Assembly: GCA_003646745.1 (NCBI GenBank)
Contig: QMLM01000023.1
Coordinates: 1-12,938 of the forward strand
DNA from: Deltaproteobacteria bacterium
GTDB taxonomy: Bacteria; Desulfobacterota; B13-G15; RBG-16-54-18
Direction: 5' to 3'
Length of the DNA: 12,938 bases
Part shown: one piece after another, positions 7,317 through 12,938 of the stretch
Position numbering within the stretch: the stretch's first letter is position 1
Layout: each line of letters opens with the position of its first letter
Translations under genes and position numbers: made by a program
The notes under the pieces: generated by a model
Seen by the model: only the letters and a program-made list of their open reading frames with translations
Database searches by the model: none
What the model was told of the DNA's origin: nothing

Positions 7317-8918
7317 GTGGTCTTCAATATAATTATCTCTATAGCTTACATTATAATAGTGGCCTATCTTGGCCACAGGGGTTGGAAGCAGACGCAGACA
7401 GCCAGCGATTATATGCTCGCCGGCCGGAAGACCCATCCATATGTGATGGCCGTCTCTTATGGGGCAACCTTTATTAGTACCTCGGCCATCATTGGCTTCG
7501 GGGGGGCGGCGGCGCTTTTTGGATTTCCCCTCCTGTGGTTGGCTTTCCTTAACATATTTGTGGGGGTCTTCATCGCCTTTGTCTTCTTTGGCAAGAGGAC
7601 AAGGCGCATGGGGGTAGCCCTCAATGCGCATACCTTCCCGGAGGTGTTGGGGGGAAGATATAACTCTAGGTTCGTCCAAGGATTTGCCGGAATAATAATT
7701 TTTCTCTTTATCCCCGTCTATGCGGCAGCAGTGCTTATCGGGTTGTCCCGATTTGCCGAGGTCTATTTCAATCTTCCCTATACCGGTGGAATTTTGGTCT
7801 TCTCCCTGATCCTGGCCATTTATGTCATTTTAGGGGGCCTAAAGGCTGTGATGTATACCGATGCCTTCCAGGGGACTGTTATGTTTGTGATGATGGTGAT
7901 CTTGTGTGTTTTGACTTACAGACTCTTAGAGGGGATCATCCCCGCCCATCAGGCCCTCACTGACATCGCTTATATGGTCCCACAGAGATTGGTCAAGGGG
8001 GGGCACATGGGGTGGACGGCAGGGATAAAGTTCGGTACCCCGTTGTGGTGGATCGTCTACTCTACCATCATCTACGGTGTAGGGATCGGTGTGCTGGCTC
8101 AGCCCCAATTGGCCGTGAGGTTTATGACGGTAAAATCAGACCGTGAGTTAAACCGCGCCCTGCTATTGGGAGGTATCTTTATCTTGGCCATGACTGGAAT
8201 TGCTTTTACCGTCGGCTCTTTGACCAATGTCATATTTGTGCAAAAGTTCGGTAAGGTCTCCGTGGCCATGGCCCTGGGCAATATCGATAAGATCATCCCT
8301 ACTTATGTGGATAAGGTAATGCCCCCATGGTTTGGTACCCTGTTTCTCGTGGGGATATTGGCGGCCGCTATGTCCACATTAAGCTCCCAATACCATGTAG
8401 GTGGTACCTCTCTGGGCAGGGACTTCTATGGCAAGGCACTGGGGCTGCGGGGATCGGGTGAGATATTCGCCACCAAGCTAGGGGTGACTTTGACCATCAT
8501 CGCCACCGTCTTGTGGGGGCTGTCGCTACCACCCAGTATCATCGCCATCGCTACTGCCTTCTTCTTTGGGCTTTGTGCGTCCTCCTTTCTGCCCATGTAC
8601 TTTTTAGGGTTGTACTGGAAGGGGGTCACCAAGGTTGGGGCTATTTGCAGCATGGTAGGGGGGTTCTGCGTGAGCTTCTTCTGGCTGGTATTTATCCACT
8701 ACAAAGAGTCCAAGGCCCTTGGGATCTGCAAGGCACTTTTCAATAAGGTCAACCTGGTAGCTCACTACTCGTCCACCTCCTGGTTGTGGAAGCTTCAATA
8801 TGTAGACCCCAACATCGTCGCCCTTCCCACTTCCTTTGTACTCTGTATTGTGATAAGTCTTTTTACCCGCAAGATGTCCGACGACCACCTCAAAGTCTGT
8901 TTTAAGTACATAAAATAG
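7317..8918 (+). CDS. Sodium:solute symporter (SSS family)
   Basis: A 533-aa inner-membrane transporter with about 13 predicted spans, of the family that includes PutP and PanF and couples Na+ entry to solute uptake. Supporting features are the early DYMLAGRK loop (31-38), the TFISTSAIIGFGG helix (51-63), the family signature GGLKAVMYTDAFQGTVMF (173-190) and the AAAMSTLSSQ helix. In that helix S353/T354 correspond to the Na2-site Ser/Thr pair of PutP. The start is GTG at 7317, with GAAGGG six bases upstream; an in-frame stop at 7293 rules out a much longer N-terminus. The substrate cannot be named: amino acids, pantothenate, acetate-like acids and others are all handled by the family. It is likely co-expressed with the preceding 60-aa protein and possibly with smc. 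The stop lies in a near-palindrome shared with the convergent gene. Confidence 0.93.
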   Translation: MVFNIIISIAYIIIVAYLGHRGWKQTQTASDYMLAGRKTHPYVMAVSYGATFISTSAIIGFGGAAALFGFPLLWLAFLNIFVGVFIAFVFFGKRTRRMGVALNAHTFPEVLGGRYNSRFVQGFAGIIIFLFIPVYAAAVLIGLSRFAEVYFNLPYTGGILVFSLILAIYVILGGLKAVMYTDAFQGTVMFVMMVILCVLTYRLLEGIIPAHQALTDIAYMVPQRLVKGGHMGWTAGIKFGTPLWWIVYSTIIYGVGIGVLAQPQLAVRFMTVKSDRELNRALLLGGIFILAMTGIAFTVGSLTNVIFVQKFGKVSVAMALGNIDKIIPTYVDKVMPPWFGTLFLVGILAAAMSTLSSQYHVGGTSLGRDFYGKALGLRGSGEIFATKLGVTLTIIATVLWGLSLPPSIIAIATAFFFGLCASSFLPMYFLGLYWKGVTKVGAICSMVGGFCVSFFWLVFIHYKESKALGICKALFNKVNLVAHYSSTSWLWKLQYVDPNIVALPTSFVLCIVISLFTRKMSDDHLKVCFKYIK

Positions 8919-8932
8919 GGGTCCCCTTTTAT
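8912..8932. terminator. Near-palindrome between convergent genes, possible two-way terminator
   Basis: AAAATAGGGG (8912-8921), a central T and CCCCTTTTAT (8923-8932) form an imperfect palindrome that contains both stop codons. Each strand shows a G/C stem followed by a short T-rich run. The stem must open in the middle to leave a usable loop, so folding would be weak. It is the only terminator-like element between the symporter and the cation transporter genes. Confidence 0.35.
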
Positions 8933-9873
8933 CTATCTTCTGCCCTGCGTGGGACCCGTTTGATCGATTCGGCCTCTACAAAGATCCTCTTGACCGCAGG
9001 GAGTTTCTCTTGTATCGCATTCTCCACCTTGTCGATGGCCTCCTCCACCTGGTCTGTGTTGAGCTCATCGACAAAATTTATATTGAGGTTGACCAGGATA
9101 TCATCAGGTCCCAAGTGCATGGTCAGTATATCCATTACTTCCTTTACTTCAGGCACAGAGGCGATAGCCCCCTTTATCTTCTCCATATCCTCATCTGAAA
9201 CCCCTTCCCCGATCAAAAGACTCTTTGTCTCAAAAGACAGAAGAAAGGCTACTAGGGCGAGGATGACCCCAATGATAACAGAGGCCGCACCATCAAACGT
9301 GGAGTTTCCTGTTGTTGATGAGAGGTAAATGCCCAAAAAGGCGATGGCCAGTCCGAAAATGGCAGCGGAGTCCTCCAAAAAGACAACGAGGATGGCTGGG
9401 GACTTGGATTCCCGAATGGTCCTGATGATCCCATGTTTTTTTATGGCCCCCTTCAACCCTCGAAAGGCTAAAGACCAAGAATAGCTCTCAAAGAAGAGGG
9501 ATAAAGCTAAGATCAGATACCCCCATCTCTGATGCCTCAGGAGCTGCGGATGGAGGATCTTAGTGATCCCCTCATGTACAGAGAAGACCGCTCCAATGGT
9601 AAAGATAGAGATAGAGACGACAAAGGCCCAGAAATATCCCTCTTTGCTATAACCGAAGGGATGGCTCCGATCGGGGGGCTTAGCGCTCAACCTAAACCCC
9701 AGCAAGAGGAAGGCTTGGTTGCATGTATCGGCTAACGAGTGAAACCCTTCGGCAAACAGCGCTGAACTATTGATAAAGATGGCAATGGTGAACTTCATCA
9801 GGGCAATGAGACCGTTACCCACCAGGGCAGCCACCACCGCCCTTTTTGTCTTTAGAACAGATGAGGCATCCAT
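8929..9873 (-). CDS. Cation diffusion facilitator transporter, ZnT9 (SLC30A9)-like
   Basis: A 314-aa inner-membrane metal exporter of the CDF family, which exchanges divalent cations for protons. Six membrane spans are visible, at about residues 12-34, 36-62, 81-103, 117-137, 161-184 and 194-215. A C-terminal cytoplasmic alpha/beta domain follows. The TM2 motif HSLADTCNQ (H45, D49), the DRSHPFGYSKEGYFWA loop and the TM5 motif LEDSAAIFG (E167, D168) match ZnT9-like members rather than the YiiP/FieF type, which has Asp-Asp and His-Asp sites. The metal is probably Zn2+, Mn2+ or Co2+; the altered site makes prediction unsafe. The ATG lies 9 bases after the pyruvate kinase stop, with only a weak ribosome site, suggesting co-transcription and coupling with pyk. 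Confidence 0.9.
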   Translation of the reverse strand: MDASSVLKTKRAVVAALVGNGLIALMKFTIAIFINSSALFAEGFHSLADTCNQAFLLLGFRLSAKPPDRSHPFGYSKEGYFWAFVVSISIFTIGAVFSVHEGITKILHPQLLRHQRWGYLILALSLFFESYSWSLAFRGLKGAIKKHGIIRTIRESKSPAILVVFLEDSAAIFGLAIAFLGIYLSSTTGNSTFDGAASVIIGVILALVAFLLSFETKSLLIGEGVSDEDMEKIKGAIASVPEVKEVMDILTMHLGPDDILVNLNINFVDELNTDQVEEAIDKVENAIQEKLPAVKRIFVEAESIKRVPRRAEDR

Positions 9874-9882
9874 CCTTGATCT

Positions 9883-11319
9883 TTATAGTTCCTCCACCTT
9901 TATTAGATTGGTGGTTCCAGGGAGGTCTACCGGTGTTCCGGCAGTGACTACCACCCGCTGGCCCTTCTCTACCCAACCCCTGTGGAGGGCAGCGGTAATC
10001 CCCTTGCCCACGATCTCTTCTACGTTGGTGAACTCTGGTACAAGTATAGGATGGACACCCCAGGATAGAATGAGTCGCCTCACCGTAGATGGTTTGGGGC
10101 TAAAGGCGAGAATGGGGTAACGGGGTCGGTAGCGAGAGACCAATCTAGCCGTTCTACCGGTCCTGGTCGGTGTAATGATAGCGGCTACCCCCAGATCTTC
10201 GGCCAAGAGGCAAGCGGCATGGCTCATTGAGTCAGCGATCTCTCCTTTTTGATGTGGCTCAGGGGGTAAGAAGGCATCATGGGGAAAGGCCTTTTCCGTC
10301 GCCTGGGCAATCGTGACCATGAATTTTACCGCCTCTACAGGATATCTTCCTGTGGCGGTCTCCTCCGATAACATAACGGCATCAGTTCCATCGAAGATCG
10401 CATTGGCCACATCGGATGCCTCAGCCCTAGTAGGACGGGGGTTTTCAACCATTGACCTCAACATCTGGGTGGCCGTAATCACGGGTTTTCCGGCGATATT
10501 GGCCCTCCTTATCAGATCCTTCTGTACTAGCGGAACATCCTCCAGAGGTATCTCCACCCCCAGATCACCCCTGGCCACCATGATCCCATCGGCCTCTTTT
10601 ATAATCTCTTCAATATGTCTCAGGGCTGCATGTCTCTCAATCTTGGCGATGATGGGTATATCGGCATCTTTAGATCTTAAGACCTCCTTTGCCTCCAATA
10701 TGTCCTCTCGATCCCTGACATAGGAAATGGCGATGAGATCTACCTCCTGCTGCATGCCGAAAAGAAGGTCTTCTTTGTCCTTATCGGTCAAGGCCTTAGC
10801 TTTCAGCTCTCCACTGGGCATATTGATCCCTTTGTGGGAGCTCAGTTCACCCCCCACTACCACCAAACAGTTGACCTCTGGTGGTTCAACATCCGTCACC
10901 TTCAGCTCCAAGGTCCCATCTGCCAGCAAGATGGTATCACCTTTCTTTACATCCTCCGCTAGTCCGGGGTAGTTTACGGATATCTTGTTCGCATTTCCTC
11001 TTATTTTCTCTGTGGTTAAAGTAATGGTTGTCCCGCTCTCCAGATTTATTATTCCCCCCTCTATCTCTCCCACCCTCACCTTTCCGCCCCCGAGATCTTG
11101 GAGGATAGCAACAGGTCTGCCTAGCTTTTTGCTCAATCGTTTCAACTGCCTGATTTTTTCCTCGTGACCTCCATAGTCTCCATGGGAGAAGTTGAGCCTA
11201 GCTACATCCATCCCCTCCCTCATCATCTCTTCCATGATGGCTGGGTCGCTGCTAGCAGGTCCAATGGTGCAGACTATTTTGGTCCTTTTTATTTCGCTAA
11301 GTCGTTCAGTTGTCCTCAC
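9883..11319 (-). CDS. pyk: Pyruvate kinase
   Basis: Makes pyruvate and ATP from phosphoenolpyruvate and ADP, the last step of glycolysis. With a GTG start at 11319 the protein is 478 aa, the usual length. An ATG at 11409 would add 30 residues that only mirror the thioesterase gene in another frame, so it was rejected. Visible motifs are IVCTIGPAS (15-23), RLNFSHG (41-47), IIAKIE with catalytic K226 and metal-binding E228, ARGDLGVE with D252, and TATQML with T284. The family's usual QGPK/KGPE is GGGK here (77-80). K80 corresponds to position 117 of the muscle enzyme, where Lys marks K+-independent enzymes. No extra C-terminal PEP-utiliser domain is present. The start lies 14 bases inside the thioesterase gene, so translation is probably coupled. 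AAGGAG is only 3 bases from the GTG, closer than usual. Confidence 0.95.
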   Translation of the reverse strand: MRTTERLSEIKRTKIVCTIGPASSDPAIMEEMMREGMDVARLNFSHGDYGGHEEKIRQLKRLSKKLGRPVAILQDLGGGKVRVGEIEGGIINLESGTTITLTTEKIRGNANKISVNYPGLAEDVKKGDTILLADGTLELKVTDVEPPEVNCLVVVGGELSSHKGINMPSGELKAKALTDKDKEDLLFGMQQEVDLIAISYVRDREDILEAKEVLRSKDADIPIIAKIERHAALRHIEEIIKEADGIMVARGDLGVEIPLEDVPLVQKDLIRRANIAGKPVITATQMLRSMVENPRPTRAEASDVANAIFDGTDAVMLSEETATGRYPVEAVKFMVTIAQATEKAFPHDAFLPPEPHQKGEIADSMSHAACLLAEDLGVAAIITPTRTGRTARLVSRYRPRYPILAFSPKPSTVRRLILSWGVHPILVPEFTNVEEIVGKGITAALHRGWVEKGQRVVVTAGTPVDLPGTTNLIKVEEL

Positions 11320-11752
11320 GATCTCCTTTTTCCTCCTCCACAAAGGGAAGCTTCTGACCCTTTCTATATACCAAGGCCTGGCAAGTGGCCAGCAGATGTC
11401 CTTCCGCATCGGTCACATTGATGAGATAGGAGGCGGTGCGGTGGGTAAGGCTTACTTCCTGAGCTTCGGCACGGAGGATGGAGCCCAATGAAGGGGGGTG
11501 TATAAAGGTGATGTTCATATTCAAGGCCACGGCTACCGTCCCATGAGAGTTTGAGGCGGTTTCGAAGGCCTCATCTACGAGGGCGAATATCGCCCCCCCA
11601 TGGGCCATCCCATGGATGTTCTCCATCTCCGGACGAAAGGTCATTTCCACGATAGAACGTCCTGGGCCAATATCTTTCAGCTGCATCCCTAAGAGTTGGG
11701 CAAAGGGTTCCTCTTTTACCCTTTGGGTGATCTTCTCTAAGACTTCTTTCAT
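11306..11752 (-). CDS. PaaI-type hotdog-fold acyl-CoA thioesterase
   Basis: A 148-aa protein of the PaaI/acyl-CoA thioesterase hotdog family, which hydrolyses acyl- or aryl-CoA thioesters. The core signature is NIHGMAHGGAIFALVDEAFE: HGG at 51-53 and D60 on the central helix are positioned as the oxyanion and catalytic residues of the family. The strands VALNMNITFIHPP and LLATCQALVYRK complete the fold. Two ATG codons compete. The one at 11758 directly abuts GAGAGG with no spacing, whereas the one at 11752 has GAGAGG (11764-11759) six bases upstream, so it is preferred. The C-terminus overlaps the pyk start by 14 bases. The substrate is unknown; nothing from the phenylacetate pathway is nearby, so paaI is not assigned as a name. 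Confidence 0.9.
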   Translation of the reverse strand: MKEVLEKITQRVKEEPFAQLLGMQLKDIGPGRSIVEMTFRPEMENIHGMAHGGAIFALVDEAFETASNSHGTVAVALNMNITFIHPPSLGSILRAEAQEVSLTHRTASYLINVTDAEGHLLATCQALVYRKGQKLPFVEEEKGDREDN

Positions 11753-11775
11753 CTTCATCCTCTCATTTTAAACAC

Positions 11776-11804
11776 ATAAAAGGCCTATTCCCTGCTGTTG
11801 TGAA
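11776..11804 (-). promoter_or_regulatory. Candidate promoter for thioesterase-pyk-CDF, overlapping a terminator
   Basis: On the minus strand TTCACA (11804-11799) is followed by a 17-base spacer and TTTTAT (11781-11776). These are 5/6 and 4/6 matches to the sigma-70 consensus. Transcription would start near 11769, giving a short leader that still includes the GAGAGG ribosome site. It overlaps the terminator stem of the upstream unit. The alternative is that the unit depends on read-through or on another promoter. Confidence 0.35.
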
Positions 11805-11814
11805 TAGGCCCTTT
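11776..11814 (-). terminator. Intrinsic terminator of the purB-small membrane protein unit
   Basis: A perfect 9-bp stem, GGCCTATTC (11782-11790) with GAATAGGCC (11802-11810), encloses an 11-base loop. On the minus strand it is followed by TTTTATGTGTTT, as expected for a Rho-independent terminator. It lies 52 bases past the last small membrane protein gene and just before the thioesterase gene, dividing the minus-strand block into two units. On the plus strand only a CTTTCC run follows, so it is oriented for minus-strand transcripts. Confidence 0.8.
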
Positions 11815-11861
11815 CCCTCTGCAAACTAAGTTGTTTTTCACCCCCTGGAGCTACTCCGCCT

Positions 11862-12113
11862 TTATCCCTCTTCTTTCCCCTCTTTTTTCTTCCCAGCTTT
11901 TGTCTCCTTGGCCGCCCTCAAGGCCGCCTCCATCTTGTCAAGGACATCAGCAGTCTTTTCCCGCAGTGTATTGGTGGCCTTGACAATGGCCTCCCCTATG
12001 TTGGAGAGAATCTCGGTCTGCTTCTTTAGATCAGCTACCCCTCCAACCTTTTGATAGGCCATGATGGCAATAATTAAAGCGATAATGGAGATAATCAATG
12101 CTAAAGCTGACAT
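11862..12113 (-). CDS. Small TM-plus-amphipathic-helix protein (second of two look-alikes)
   Basis: An 83-aa protein with an N-terminal hydrophobic helix (about residues 2-19, ALIISIIALIIAIMA), then YQKVGG and a long predicted amphipathic helix or coiled coil (about 26-69). It ends in a Lys/Glu/Gly-rich tail (KAGKKKEGKEEG). It was not recognised as a named family. It shares its layout and the AYQ(K/R)xGG turn with the 84-aa protein two genes upstream, so the two may be paralogues. It is probably inner-membrane anchored with the helix in the cytoplasm or periplasm. GGGAGGT lies 8 bases before the ATG. It is the last gene before the terminator in the purB unit. The helix pattern superficially resembles apolipoprotein or phage-tail-type coils, but no function should be assigned. 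Confidence 0.75.
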   Translation of the reverse strand: MSALALIISIIALIIAIMAYQKVGGVADLKKQTEILSNIGEAIVKATNTLREKTADVLDKMEAALRAAKETKAGKKKEGKEEG

Positions 12114-12138
12114 ATTTTCTCACCTCCCTTTTGTTAAG

Positions 12139-12366
12139 TTACTGTTTTTGCAAGCTCCTTTTTTTCCTCTCTTTATTTAACTGATCTATCTTGGCCACGA
12201 TCAATCCCAAGATGATCCCTGCCAGGAAAGACCCCAAGGTAATTAAGGCCTTGGATACCTGTGTCTCCCAAAACAGGAACTTAACTTCCACCGGCTGAGT
12301 GTTGTACAATACGTAAATGAGGATGATGATGACTAGGATGATGAGGGTGATGAGGCGTGCTGACAC
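12139..12366 (-). CDS. LapA-domain (DUF1049) small membrane protein
   Basis: A 75-aa protein with two hydrophobic helices, at about residues 4-21 and 39-60. The linking segment YNTQPVEVKFLFWE is the recognisable signature of the LapA domain. The C-terminus is a basic, helical cytoplasmic tail (KIDQLNKERKKRSLQKQ). In E. coli LapA works with LapB to control LpxC breakdown and lipopolysaccharide supply, but many bacteria carry short LapA-domain proteins with no proven link to that role. lapB is not adjacent here. The start is GTG at 12366, two bases after the stop of the preceding 84-aa gene, whose G-rich end supplies the ribosome site. It sits between two similar TM-plus-helix genes, which suggests that the three products act together. 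Confidence 0.85.
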   Translation of the reverse strand: MSARLITLIILVIIILIYVLYNTQPVEVKFLFWETQVSKALITLGSFLAGIILGLIVAKIDQLNKERKKRSLQKQ

Positions 12367-12368
12367 GG

Positions 12369-12623
12369 TTATTTACCCCCTTTCCCCCCAGCAGACTCCT
12401 CTTCTTTAATGGAGCCAGCGATCTTCTCCAGGATTGTAGCCAATTTTTCTCTTAATTCCTTTTCACCCTTTTTGAGCTCGGCGATCTTCGCCTTTAGAGC
12501 TGTGATTTGCTGTTCAGTCTTTCCTCCAGCCCTTTGGTAAGCGAGCAGGGAGATGATGATGGCGATAATAGCCAGCATGAGGGCCAAAGTGGCCGTAAAA
12601 CCACCCCTTTCCTCTTTGATCAC
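12369..12623 (-). CDS. Small TM-plus-coiled-coil protein (first of two look-alikes)
   Basis: An 84-aa protein: a short charged N-terminus, one hydrophobic helix (about residues 12-28, LALMLAIIAIIISLLA), the turn YQRAGG, then a strongly charged helix with heptad-like spacing (ITALKAKIAELKKGEKELRE, continuing to about 70). The tail is Gly/Lys-rich. The start is GTG at 12623, three bases after the purB stop, with GGGAGG 8 bases upstream inside purB. An in-frame ATG at residue 16 lies within the hydrophobic run and is less likely. Its layout matches the 83-aa gene downstream. No named family was recognised. A membrane-anchored coil that oligomerises or binds a partner is the plain reading of the sequence. 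Confidence 0.75.
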   Translation of the reverse strand: MIKEERGGFTATLALMLAIIAIIISLLAYQRAGGKTEQQITALKAKIAELKKGEKELREKLATILEKIAGSIKEEESAGGKGGK

Positions 12624-12626
12624 TTT

Positions 12627-12938
12627 TTAAACCTCCCTACCAACAGTGAAAACCCTTTTAAATATTTCATTAACATACCTTAGATGGATGTTCAAGTCGA
12701 AAATATCGTTTATCTCTTTTTCGCTAAGGATATTTGTGATGTCTTTATCTGCTGCCACTATGCTGCGAAAGTCTTTCCCCTCACTCCATGCCCGCATGGC
12801 ATTCCTCTGTACCCATTGGTAAGCATCCCCTCGGGAGATCCCTTTTCTGATGAGGGCCAGCAGAAGTTGTTGCGAGTGAATGAGCCCTTTGGTCAACTCT
12901 AAATTTCTCCTCATCCGCTCGGGGTATACCTGCAGACC
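12627..12938 (-). CDS. purB: Adenylosuccinate lyase, C-terminal part (gene runs off the window edge)
   Basis: The final 103 codons of a fumarase/aspartase-superfamily lyase, open to the window edge. The reading frame continues above the internal ATG at 12914 with codons for GLQVYPER, so that ATG is not the true start. The segment YPERMRRNLELTKGLIHSQQ, then AYQWVQRNAMRAW, EGKDF, and a terminal LRYVNEIFKRVF match the C-terminal helical domain of PurB. PurB forms AMP from adenylosuccinate and also acts on SAICAR in purine synthesis. The catalytic loop and main helices lie outside the window. The stop is 3 bases before the next gene, so purB and the small membrane protein genes are probably one transcript. 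Confidence 0.93.
   Translation of the reverse strand, partial: GLQVYPERMRRNLELTKGLIHSQQLLLALIRKGISRGDAYQWVQRNAMRAWSEGKDFRSIVAADKDITNILSEKEINDIFDLNIHLRYVNEIFKRVFTVGREV

Noticed and set aside
10313..10723. 136-aa plus-strand open frame inside pyk
   Set aside because: It is antisense to the catalytic core of pyruvate kinase, and its composition is that of a mirror frame.
11320..11409. N-terminal extension of pyruvate kinase to an ATG at 11409
   Set aside because: The 30 extra residues lie in the thioesterase coding region in another frame and do not resemble any pyruvate kinase N-terminus. The GTG at 11319 gives the normal length.
1..12938. CRISPR arrays, tRNA or rRNA genes, integrase/attachment sites
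   Set aside because: No regularly spaced repeats, cloverleaf-like segments, rRNA-like stretches or integrase motifs were noticed on reading; dedicated searches were not possible.

Overview
The window looks like a chromosomal segment of a Gram-negative bacterium. A LapA-domain protein, an SSS symporter paired with a tiny helper protein, a RAYT-type transposase remnant and a ZnT9-like cation transporter together suggest an uncultured Desulfobacterota (deltaproteobacterial) type genome. This placement is inference from gene content; there is no rRNA or other direct marker. No rRNA, tRNA or CRISPR array was seen.

Left accessory region (1-1412, + strand): a VapC-like PIN-domain toxin is cut at the window edge from its presumed antitoxin. 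It is followed directly by the decayed 3' half of a RAYT/REP-type transposase, then by a DJ-1/PfpI protein with an N-terminal signal peptide.

Central + strand block (1435-8918): a well-formed promoter and a structured leader precede a tightly packed series: a Yip1-family membrane protein, glutamyl-tRNA synthetase (gltX), the SMC chromosome-organising ATPase (smc), a 60-aa single-span protein and an SSS sodium:solute symporter. gltX and smc overlap by one base (TGATG). The small protein and the symporter look like a functional pair.

Right - strand block (8929-12938): reading leftward, the 3' end of purB (adenylosuccinate lyase) leads into three very small membrane-protein genes: a TM-plus-helix protein, a LapA-domain protein, and a second TM-plus-helix protein resembling the first. 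This unit ends at a clear intrinsic terminator. A second unit follows: a PaaI-type hotdog thioesterase, pyruvate kinase (its start lies inside the thioesterase gene) and a ZnT9-like cation diffusion facilitator. The symporter and the cation transporter converge with only 10 bp between their stop codons, within a near-palindrome.

Most of the window is ordinary housekeeping sequence. The less well understood parts are the purB-linked cluster of small membrane proteins, the symporter helper pair, the exported DJ-1 protein and the vapC/transposase junction. I found no convincing evidence for a wholly new defence or mobile system.
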